Positions 1 to 6,028 of a stretch of DNA of 6,102 nucleotides are shown in pieces (the first letter of the stretch is position 1; every line of letters starts with the position of its first letter). The stretch is taken from contig JAUWXE010000068.1 in assembly GCA_030616535.1 (NCBI GenBank), forward strand, positions 1 through 6,102, written 5' to 3'. The translations under genes were made by a program, and so were the position numbers. The stretch comes from Candidatus Aerophobota bacterium (GTDB taxonomy: Bacteria > Aerophobota > Aerophobia > Aerophobales > AE-B3A). The notes beneath the pieces were generated by a model. The model was not told the DNA's origin and did not search any database. It worked only from the letters and a program-made list of their open reading frames with translations.

Positions 1-1313
1 ATGGAGTGAGTAAAAATATTGACAAACGCAGGATATACATAGATATAAAAGACAATACAGTTTTCAGCACCAATACCCAGTACGGCGGAAATACTATCGG
101 ACTTAAAAAACTTGCTATGCGGTTGGCTATCGGCAAGGCTTCACAGGAAGGGTGGCTGACTGAGCATATGTTCATTCTCGGGGTTCACGGTCCAGGCGGA
201 CGGGTGAGCTACTTCACAGGCGCTTTCCCAAGTTTATGTGGTAAAACTGCAACTTCCATGTTAAAAGGGGAGACCATTGTCGGTGATGATATAGCATTTT
301 TGAGGAAGAAAAATGGAAAGCTCCGTGCCGTAAATGCTGAATGGGGAATATTTGGAATTATCAGGGGTGTTAATTCAAAAGATGAACCCTTAATCTGGGA
401 AGCTCTCAATTCTCCCGGAGAAGTAATTTTCTCTAATGTCCTAGTAACTGACGATAGGATTCCATACTGGCTTGGAAAAGATGGGGATGTCCCCAAAAAG
501 GGAATTAATCATTCTGGAAAGTGGACTGGAGGGAAAAAAGATTCAAGAGGTATCGAGATAACTCCGTCCCACAGGAATGCAAGATATACCGTCTGTTTAA
601 GGGGGTTAAAAAATTGTGATCCGAAGTTAGATGATCCTCAAGGAGTGGTAGTAGGTGGGATAATTTACGGGGGTAGAGATTCCGACACCTTGGTACCTGT
701 GGAACAGGCTTTTGACTGGAGCCACGGAATATTGACCATGGGTGCAACATTAGAGTCAGAAACCACCGCAGCAACTCTAGGAAAAGAAGGTGTAAGAAAG
801 TTCAATCCTATGTCCAATCTAGATTTTTTGTCAATTACTGTTGGTAAATATGTCCATAACAGTCTTGAATTCGGCAATGCTATAGATAAGCCACCCTCTA
901 TCTTCTCTGTCAACTACTTCTTGAAAGACAGACAAGGCAAATATATGAATGCGATGAATGATAAATATGTCTGGATTAAATGGATGGAGCTACGTGTTAA
1001 CGGGGATGTAGATGCAATTAAAACCCCAACCGGTTATATCCCGAAATATAAGGACCTTAAAAGATTATTTAGAGAAGTTATTAATAAAGATTACGCTGAA
1101 AAAGACTATGTGGAGCAGTTTACCTTAAGAATTCCAGAGAATCTTGCCAAAATCGAAAGGATTGTCGAAATCTACCAAACAGCGGTTCCCGATACTCCCA
1201 AGGTTTTATTTGAGACTCTTGAACAACAGAAACGGAGATTAGAAGCTGCCAGAGCAAAATACGGAGATTATGTAACTCCAGAGGTATTTGATAAAACAGC
1301 TATCAGGAATTAG
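1..1313 (+). CDS. pckG: Phosphoenolpyruvate carboxykinase (GTP type), 5' end cut by window edge
   Basis: This enzyme interconverts oxaloacetate and phosphoenolpyruvate plus CO2 using GTP/GDP, in the cytoplasm, for gluconeogenesis or anaplerosis. Numbering from the GTG at 6, the family landmarks appear in order: substrate-loop YGGN (26-29) with paired lysines at 34-35, EGWLTEH with the metal-ligand-type His54, the kinase-1a P-loop FPSLCGKT (74-81) with active-site Cys78, GDD (93-95), Arg193, GGR (222-224), the lid region around 250-268, and VNYF/PTGYIP near the C-terminus. The frame is open to the left edge, and the visible part aligns from about residue 210 of the roughly 620-residue human enzyme. 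About 200 N-terminal residues are therefore missing, and the GTG at 6 is not the real start. Two P-loop residues and several base-binding positions differ from the animal enzyme. The C-terminal helices recall archaeal-type PEPCKs (memory only). The stop lies 6 bases before the biotin ligase start, which suggests an operon. Confidence 0.93.
   Translation, partial: GVSKNIDKRRIYIDIKDNTVFSTNTQYGGNTIGLKKLAMRLAIGKASQEGWLTEHMFILGVHGPGGRVSYFTGAFPSLCGKTATSMLKGETIVGDDIAFLRKKNGKLRAVNAEWGIFGIIRGVNSKDEPLIWEALNSPGEVIFSNVLVTDDRIPYWLGKDGDVPKKGINHSGKWTGGKKDSRGIEITPSHRNARYTVCLRGLKNCDPKLDDPQGVVVGGIIYGGRDSDTLVPVEQAFDWSHGILTMGATLESETTAATLGKEGVRKFNPMSNLDFLSITVGKYVHNSLEFGNAIDKPPSIFSVNYFLKDRQGKYMNAMNDKYVWIKWMELRVNGDVDAIKTPTGYIPKYKDLKRLFREVINKDYAEKDYVEQFTLRIPENLAKIERIVEIYQTAVPDTPKVLFETLEQQKRRLEAARAKYGDYVTPEVFDKTAIRN
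1305..1308 (+). promoter_or_regulatory. Ribosome binding site for the biotin ligase GTG start
   Basis: AGGA lies 11 bases before the GTG at 1320, inside the last codons of the PEPCK gene. An in-frame TGA at 1314-1316 rules out any earlier start, so this site and the GTG together define the start of the next gene. Confidence 0.45.
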
Positions 1314-1319
1314 TGATCA

Positions 1320-2069
1320 GTGTTTGGTAAAGAAATCCATCATTACTTCTCCTTAGAGTCCACCAATAAAATTGCCTATTTGCTTGCCAGAAAGGGAGCA
1401 GAGGAGGGGACGGTGGTGGTGGCTGATGAGCAAACTCAGGGAGAAGGAAGGGGGGATCGTTATTGGTATTCTCCCCAGGGAGGATTATGGTTTTCTCTTG
1501 TTTTGCGTCCTCGCATGGTTTTTTCCGAAGTTCCTCGGTTAAGCATCCTGGGAGCCGTGGGAATTGCTCTGAGTATAGATAGACTATTTCCTTCGCTTAA
1601 GGTGAGGATTCGATGGCCTAACGATGTGGTGATAAGGGACAAAAAGGTGGCAGGGGTGTTAGTTAAAGTGAGAGCTGAAAGGGCCCGGGTGAACTTTGCC
1701 GTCATGGGCATAGGAGTTAATCTGAATATTCGGGAATTTCCTTCACCTTTCTCTTTTATAGCAACTTCATTGGTCAAGGAAACCGGACGCTCAACCTCAA
1801 AAAAAAGGTTCCTGGAGTGTGCGTTAGAAGAGCTAGAAAATCTATATTTTTCCTCTCAAGTCAATGTTCGGCTGCTTTTGGAAAAAGCTCGCTTATTTTC
1901 CTCTTTACTGGGCCGGCAGGTGGAGGTTGTAACTACTGAGGGAAAGTTTCGAGGTCTAGCACAGGATTTAGATGAAGATGGTGGATTGATACTGCGTTTA
2001 GAGAGTGGAATGCACAAAAGGATTGTCCCTGAGGAAGGACATATCAAGGAAAGGCCCCAAAAGATATGA
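1320..2069 (+). CDS. birA: Biotin--[acetyl-CoA-carboxylase/biotin protein] ligase, no HTH domain
   Basis: This cytoplasmic enzyme activates biotin with ATP to biotinyl-AMP and transfers it to the lysine of biotin carrier domains, as in pyruvate carboxylase, acetyl-CoA carboxylase or biotin-dependent decarboxylases. Visible motifs are SLESTN (11-16), the ligand-loop ADEQTQGEGRGDR (35-47), YSPQGGLWFSL (50-60), RWPNDV (98-103), DKKVAGVL with the catalytic-type Lys109 (107-114), and GIGVN (130-134). The C-terminal SH3-like domain spans about 195-240. At 249 residues and beginning directly at the catalytic domain, it lacks the N-terminal repressor HTH of E. coli BirA, so it should not regulate biotin genes by DNA binding. 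The GTG start is two codons after an in-frame stop, so no longer form is possible. The adenylate loop reads GEGRGDR where E. coli has GRGRRGR; the Arg corresponding to E. coli R118 is kept (Arg44). The 3' end overlaps the pantothenate kinase start by four bases. Confidence 0.95.
   Translation: MFGKEIHHYFSLESTNKIAYLLARKGAEEGTVVVADEQTQGEGRGDRYWYSPQGGLWFSLVLRPRMVFSEVPRLSILGAVGIALSIDRLFPSLKVRIRWPNDVVIRDKKVAGVLVKVRAERARVNFAVMGIGVNLNIREFPSPFSFIATSLVKETGRSTSKKRFLECALEELENLYFSSQVNVRLLLEKARLFSSLLGRQVEVVTTEGKFRGLAQDLDEDGGLILRLESGMHKRIVPEEGHIKERPQKI
2046..2054 (+). promoter_or_regulatory. Purine-rich ribosome binding site for coaX
   Basis: The stretch AAGGAAAGG lies inside the end of the biotin ligase gene, 11 bases before the ATG at 2066. 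Because ATG and the upstream TGA overlap (ATGA), the kinase may also be translated by reinitiation from the ligase. Confidence 0.4.
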
Positions 2070-2839
2070 ACCTGGTTATTGATGTAGGTAATACGGTAGT
2101 CAAGGCGGGAATTTTTGAAAAAAGGGATCTAGTGCTCAGTGGAGAGTTTGCTACCCGACCCAGAAAGGAGCTTGATGAATGGGGGATCTTACTTTCCAGT
2201 TGGATAGCAGAGTCTGGTAGAGAAATTAAGATAAGTAAAGCAATGATCTCTTCTGTGGTCTCTTCAGTGGTTTCTCCTTTAAAGAAGGCAATAGAGAAGT
2301 ATTTTAGAGTATCTGCTTTTGAAGTAGAGGCAGAGAAAGTAGGAATACCTCTTTTGTGTGATAATCCTGGAGAGGTAGGAGCGGATAGAATAGCCAATGT
2401 AGTTGCTGCGGCAGAATTGTATGAACTTCCGGCCATTGTGATAGATTTTGGAACCGCTACTACCTTTGATGTGATTTCGGAAAAAGGAGAATATCTGGGG
2501 GGAGTCATAGCTCCGGGGGTAAGGACTGCCATGGAGAGTCTGGCCGAGAAGGCGGAAGCTTTATTCCCGGTGGAGTTTAAAAAACCAGCCTCCGTAATTG
2601 GCAAAAATACCAAAGATGGTTTAGGGGCAGGGTTATTTTATGGGTGGCTTGGTGGGGTAAGAGAGATCATTAGGGGAATAAAAAGGGAGCTGGGAAAAGA
2701 GGTAAAAGTCATAGCCACGGGTGGGATGGGGATCTTATTAGGAGAGGAGTGTGCCGAGATCGATGAGGTTGATCCTGTGCTAACTTTAGAGGGGCTAAAT
2801 CTTATGATAGAGAAATGGCCAGATAGATCTCCAGGCTAG
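2066..2839 (+). CDS. coaX: Type III pantothenate kinase
   Basis: The enzyme phosphorylates pantothenate, the first committed step of coenzyme A synthesis, in the cytoplasm. It belongs to the ASKHA fold, not the PanK-I/II families. The signature motifs are all present: N-terminal DVGNT (6-10) with Asp6, NPGEVGADRIAN (100-111) with the catalytic-type Asp107, DFGTATTFD (127-135), GGVIAPG (145-151), and a C-terminal GG in IATGGMG (216-222). Its 257 residues match the usual family length and the gene looks intact. Type III enzymes are generally insensitive to CoA feedback and need a monovalent cation (family knowledge). A biotin ligase next to, or fused with, CoaX is a recurrent bacterial arrangement, and here the four-base overlap implies translational coupling. 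Codon use and composition look like those of the neighbours. The alternative reading, a Baf-type regulator of the same fold, is unlikely because the catalytic motifs are complete. Confidence 0.96.
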   Translation: MNLVIDVGNTVVKAGIFEKRDLVLSGEFATRPRKELDEWGILLSSWIAESGREIKISKAMISSVVSSVVSPLKKAIEKYFRVSAFEVEAEKVGIPLLCDNPGEVGADRIANVVAAAELYELPAIVIDFGTATTFDVISEKGEYLGGVIAPGVRTAMESLAEKAEALFPVEFKKPASVIGKNTKDGLGAGLFYGWLGGVREIIRGIKRELGKEVKVIATGGMGILLGEECAEIDEVDPVLTLEGLNLMIEKWPDRSPG

Positions 2840-2893
2840 GGGAAGAAAATGGACTCCTTTCAGGACCCGAAGCACTGAGATCTAAATCAAACC

Positions 2894-4024
2894 ATGGAAA
2901 TCCTTCTTCTATATGTCTCGAGAGTGTCGGGTCACCACCGTGCTGCCGAAGCTATTGAGCAGGCCTTAGAGAGGTTATATCCTCAAATAAAAGTCAGAGA
3001 AGAAGATCTTTTTAAATACGGAAATCCCCTGGTCAGGAAAATATTAGATGATCTCTATTACACTGCTATAAAAGTAACCCCCCGGTTCTGGGGTTTTCTC
3101 TGGGACAGTGATCTAATTTATTGGCTAACTTACGCTTTGAGAGAGTTTTCTTGCCTGCTAAATTCCTTCCGACTTTATAAGGAGGTCATTGTCCCTTTTA
3201 ATCCTCAGGTGGTCATATGTACCCATGGACTACCCCTTGCACTCTGTTCTACTATAAAAAGACGAAGAAAATTAGATTATTTGTTAGTAGCGGTTCCTAC
3301 TGATTATTCTCTTCATCCTTACTGGACTTATAACAATGTTGATCTCTATTTCCTTGCTCATGAGGGGATGAAAGAAAGCCTGAGAAAGAAAGGAATTTCC
3401 CAGGATAAAGTTCAAATCTGTGGAATTCCTGTCTCGCCTATTTTTTCTGAGGATACTGATAAAGAGGGATTAAAAGATAAATGGCAAATAAGACATGACC
3501 TTTTTACTATTCTTTTGATGGGAGGGGGTCAGGGAATGGGGCCTTTTCGTCGGACCGTAGATGCCTTAAATGGATTAGGTCTACCTATTCAGCTTTTGAT
3601 AGTAACCGGAACCAATGATGGGCTGAAGAAAGAGCTTCAGGAAATTGAATCAGAACTTAGTATTCCTATCAAGATTTTGGGCTATACCAGGAAAATCAAT
3701 GAGTTAATGGAAATATCAGATTTACTTATCTCAAAACCAGGGGGACTTACCATTGCCGAAGCCCTGGTTAAAGATCTTCCCCTGGGGATTCAGGATTGCT
3801 TAGCCGGGCAGGAGAGAAGAAATCAAGAGTTCCTTCTCAAAAAGAAGATTGCCTTCAACCTGCAAAGAGAAAAGGAGATGATTAGCTTAATCCAGAGCTT
3901 TCTTGATGGGTCCTTTGATTTCGAAAACTGGCAAATCAGGAAAAGGGAGCTGGTCAAGCCCAAGGCCGCATTGAACCTTGCCCGCAGAATCGTTGAATTA
4001 GCTAATGAGAGATTTGGATGCTAA
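2894..4024 (+). CDS. MGDG synthase / UgtP-type glycosyltransferase (GT28)
   Basis: This is a GT-B glycosyltransferase of the monogalactosyl-/glucosyl-diacylglycerol synthase family, which transfers a sugar from a UDP-sugar to diacylglycerol or a related lipid at the cytoplasmic face of the inner membrane. The N-terminal acceptor domain (about 1-185) has the start VSRVSGHHRAAEAI (8-21), corresponding to the family's GxGH-AA motif, and VPTDYSLHPYW (134-144). The C-terminal nucleotide-sugar domain has GGGQGMG (210-216), the donor-binding motif SKPGGLTIAEAL (280-291) and GQERRNQEFL (305-314). Its 376 residues are the usual length for bacterial members. There are no transmembrane helices, so it is probably a peripheral membrane protein. 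The ATG is the first start after an in-frame TGA at 2876 and sits at the first beta strand. The ribosome binding site is weak. It follows coaX by 54 bases with no terminator seen, and its end overlaps the next gene by 20 bases. The sugar and the exact lipid cannot be read from the sequence. Confidence 0.85.
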   Translation: MEILLLYVSRVSGHHRAAEAIEQALERLYPQIKVREEDLFKYGNPLVRKILDDLYYTAIKVTPRFWGFLWDSDLIYWLTYALREFSCLLNSFRLYKEVIVPFNPQVVICTHGLPLALCSTIKRRRKLDYLLVAVPTDYSLHPYWTYNNVDLYFLAHEGMKESLRKKGISQDKVQICGIPVSPIFSEDTDKEGLKDKWQIRHDLFTILLMGGGQGMGPFRRTVDALNGLGLPIQLLIVTGTNDGLKKELQEIESELSIPIKILGYTRKINELMEISDLLISKPGGLTIAEALVKDLPLGIQDCLAGQERRNQEFLLKKKIAFNLQREKEMISLIQSFLDGSFDFENWQIRKRELVKPKAALNLARRIVELANERFGC

Positions 4025-5684
4025 ATTCATATTTGGCCTTGGTTTGGTAATCTTAGGGTTGATTTTTGGGGGCTGGAATGGCTCTGTCTTAGCCCAGAAT
4101 CTTTCAGATGAGAAGCTCCTAAGTGTCCGAGCCCTCGGAATGGGAGGGATTCTTCCTCTTCCGGTGCACGATCCCTCTGTTCTTTTCTTCAATCCAGCAG
4201 GACTGGGATGGCTCGAAAGTGTTATGTTGTCCGTAGAAGGATATAAAACGTCGGATTCCTCACCAAATCTCACCCCTACTTTAAATATAGGTCCCCTGGG
4301 AATTAGCCGATTTAGAAAGGAAGATCGGACTCATTACAAAATTGGCTATGGATTTAGACCTCTGCCCTGGTTTGGCTGGGGTCTGAGCTCTGATTTTGAT
4401 AAAAAAATAAGGGGCAGCCGCATAAACGCGGGAATTCTGATTTCTCCTCGCCCCTGGCTTGATATCAGTGTCTACCAGAAGGGCCTTGTGCAGGCTGATA
4501 AAAAAACGCAGAACCACGGGATTGTTTCCCTAACGGCGAGATGGGGAAAGGGTAGGAATCTGCTTGCTTTGGGTGGGGTTCTCCGAAGGAACGATCTTGA
4601 GTTTCACCTCGGCTTTGAACACAGGGTTTTAAATCGGTCGGCCTTGAGAGTTGGCTATAGGGTTGATCATCTTACCTTGGGAGTCACAGTGGGACTTTCC
4701 CCAATCCTCGATTTTGATTATGCAGCGGAGCTGGAAACAAATGGTCACATTATCCATTACTTTGGCTTGAGTTTTGGCAGACCTAGATATTTCTTTTATA
4801 AAAATGATGTTCATAGAGTTGCTCAAACTGCCAAATTTGGGAGAGATAGATTTGTAGTGGTTGATGGCCATAATCTGCACTATGTAGAATCTGGAAGTGG
4901 CAGGCCCCTTATTTTGATTAGCGGATCGGTGGCAACCTATAGAGTCTGGAATTCTCTGGTAGCTTCCCTTTCAAGATATCGCCGGATCTTAGCCATTGAA
5001 TCTTTAGGTAATGGCGACTCAGATAAACCTTCCTTCAGGTTTAACTACAGCCTTAGCGAGCAGGCAGATCTTATTAAAAAGTTTATGGAGAGGTTAGAAA
5101 TTGAAAAAGCTGATTTTATAGGTGTTTGCTATGGAGGTGCCATCGCCTTTCAATTTGCCAAGAAATATCCGAACCTCACCAATAAAGTCATTGTTATCGA
5201 GGGTTTTCTTGACGCCCAGGAATTCGTAAAAGACCACCGATTCCTTTTATCCCTTCGGGGAAAGCCGGTGGTTGGTGATTTATGGATTGGCCTTTTGCGG
5301 ACAGGTCTTTTAGATGAGGCCATGACCAGATTAGTTATGGGAGAAAGCTATAGCCAGATGAGTAGGAAGGATCAGAAAAAAATAACCCAAATAATTCATT
5401 GGAACAATGCCAATGCCACTCGAATTTTCTGGCATAACCTTGCTAAATTAGATCAAAATGAACTTAAGGTGAAATATGAGGATACCCAGATAAAATCGCC
5501 AATCTTATTTTTAATGGGGGAAAAATCTGACTTTAAACCATATCTCAAACCAACCTTACAAGTTCTCAAAAAAACGGTAAAGAAGCTTGAGATCATCACT
5601 GTTAAAGGCGGTATTCATAATCTTCACCTTCAGAAGCCCGAGCAATGTTCCCGTTTAATTCTCCAATTCCTCAACCAGCCGTAG
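4005..5684 (+). CDS. Exported fusion: outer-membrane-barrel-like domain plus alpha/beta hydrolase (Cys nucleophile)
   Basis: The 559-residue protein has three parts. Residues 1-30 look like a Sec signal peptide: a hydrophobic core at 8-22 and VLA before a predicted cut at Ala30/Gln31, although the n-region has no net side-chain charge. Residues about 33-258 resemble small PorV/FadL-like outer-membrane barrels: RALGMGG (42-48), DPSVLFFNPAGLG (56-68), alternating aromatic/polar strands, and a closing strand IIHYFGLSFG (249-258). Residues about 280-556 are an MhpC-like alpha/beta hydrolase: lid-containing fold, elbow GVCYGG (373-378) with Cys375 as nucleophile, probable acid Asp509 in LFLMGEKSD, and probable His538 in GIHNLHL. 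The usual oxyanion HG reads SG (306-307). The frame is continuous across the junction. An export signal places the hydrolase outside the cytoplasm, either periplasmic or on the surface. The ATG overlaps the glycosyltransferase by 20 bases without a good ribosome binding site, pointing to coupled translation. The substrate is unknown; an esterase or acyltransferase acting on envelope lipids is inference. Confidence 0.75.
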   Translation: MRDLDAKFIFGLGLVILGLIFGGWNGSVLAQNLSDEKLLSVRALGMGGILPLPVHDPSVLFFNPAGLGWLESVMLSVEGYKTSDSSPNLTPTLNIGPLGISRFRKEDRTHYKIGYGFRPLPWFGWGLSSDFDKKIRGSRINAGILISPRPWLDISVYQKGLVQADKKTQNHGIVSLTARWGKGRNLLALGGVLRRNDLEFHLGFEHRVLNRSALRVGYRVDHLTLGVTVGLSPILDFDYAAELETNGHIIHYFGLSFGRPRYFFYKNDVHRVAQTAKFGRDRFVVVDGHNLHYVESGSGRPLILISGSVATYRVWNSLVASLSRYRRILAIESLGNGDSDKPSFRFNYSLSEQADLIKKFMERLEIEKADFIGVCYGGAIAFQFAKKYPNLTNKVIVIEGFLDAQEFVKDHRFLLSLRGKPVVGDLWIGLLRTGLLDEAMTRLVMGESYSQMSRKDQKKITQIIHWNNANATRIFWHNLAKLDQNELKVKYEDTQIKSPILFLMGEKSDFKPYLKPTLQVLKKTVKKLEIITVKGGIHNLHLQKPEQCSRLILQFLNQP

Positions 5685-5725
5685 TTAATAGAACCCTGCG
5701 CTCGAAAATCTTTTGAGTTCCTGGT

Positions 5726-5754
5726 TTGACAACCCTAAAGAGGTAGTATATAAT
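5726..5754 (+). promoter_or_regulatory. Perfect consensus sigma70-type promoter
   Basis: TTGACA at 5726-5731 and TATAAT at 5749-5754 are separated by exactly 17 bases, so both hexamers and the spacer match the vegetative consensus. It lies in an intergenic region, about 40 bases after the stop of the fusion gene and pointing right. Transcription should start near 5761. No intact protein gene follows, only a permease remnant and then the tRNA about 270 bases on. It may drive the tRNA as part of a long precursor, a small RNA, or a gene now lost. No competing promoter in the window is as good. Confidence 0.7.
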
Positions 5755-5759
5755 ATTTA

Positions 5760-5770
5760 TCACTTAGTGA
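5760..5770. promoter_or_regulatory. Operator-like 11-base palindrome at predicted transcription start
   Basis: TCACTTAGTGA is a perfect 5+1+5 inverted repeat that begins 6 bases after the -10 hexamer, so it would straddle +1. A repressor bound there would block the promoter. The arms are short and do not extend beyond 11 bases, so chance occurrence is possible. Confidence 0.3.
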
Positions 5771-5781
5771 AGGGCTAGTAA

Positions 5782-6003
5782 GTCAAGATTTTTGTTGCTA
5801 AAGGTAAAGCTGGAAATTATGACCTTGGAGGGATGGGGACTATTTTTGGAACCTTTGTTGGATGTATGATCATAGGATCTCTAGAGACCGGAATTATCAG
5901 CATCGGACTTACAGGATTCTGGACCCAGTTTATTTATGGTTTGGTCATAGTTATTTCTGTTGGAATTCATTCAATTTTGAGGAAAAGAGGCCTACCTGCT
6001 TGA
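5782..6003 (+). pseudogene. C-terminal remnant of a sugar ABC transporter permease (RbsC/XylH family)
   Basis: This open frame of 73 codons follows a stop at 5779-5781. From about 5818 it reads like the end of a ribose/xylose-type ABC permease of the BPD_transp_2 family: LGGMGTIFGTFVG, then MIIGSLETGI, then a tryptophan-containing loop and a last hydrophobic helix GLVIVISVGI, ending in basic residues and a natural TGA. The pattern matches the RbsC ending, where GG-G-I-GT-IGALI-G is followed by NNGLNLL and a final helix. Full permeases have about 300-330 residues, so some 250 are absent. The stretch before 5818 does not resemble the family, which puts the break near 5815-5825. The only in-frame ATG (5833) is preceded by GGAGGG with no spacing, so translation is unlikely. 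What remains would be one or two membrane helices. This is a truncated relic, not a working gene. Confidence 0.72.
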
Positions 6004-6028
6004 CTATTAGAATAATCATCCCTCTCAT

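Noticed and set aside
6..8. GTG as the true start of the PEPCK gene
   Set aside because: The frame is open to the left edge and the family needs about 200 more N-terminal residues. The GTG falls in the middle of the conserved fold.
209..913. Long minus-strand frames opposite the PEPCK gene
   Set aside because: They lie antisense to well-recognised coding sequence, show no family resemblance and have no start context, so they are shadows. The same holds for the minus-strand frames opposite the other four genes.
4857..4859. GTG as a separate start for the hydrolase half
   Set aside because: There is no well-spaced ribosome binding site, and the upstream frame is continuous with a complete barrel-like segment, so a fusion is simpler. 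Internal initiation is not excluded.
5701..5717. Hairpin CTCGAAAA/TTTTGAG as a terminator of the five-gene unit
   Set aside because: The stem is AT-rich with a bulged G and a loop of only two bases, and no T-run follows. No convincing intrinsic terminator was found after 5684.
5819..5869. Sixteen-residue leader-like frame behind the consensus promoter
   Set aside because: It overlaps the permease-like coding stretch in another frame, has only a weak GGA upstream and shows no run of regulatory codons.
6000..6028. TTGACT at 6000 as a -35 element for the tRNA
   Set aside because: At 16-18 bases downstream there is no acceptable -10 hexamer. TAGAAT at 6008 lies only 2 bases after it.
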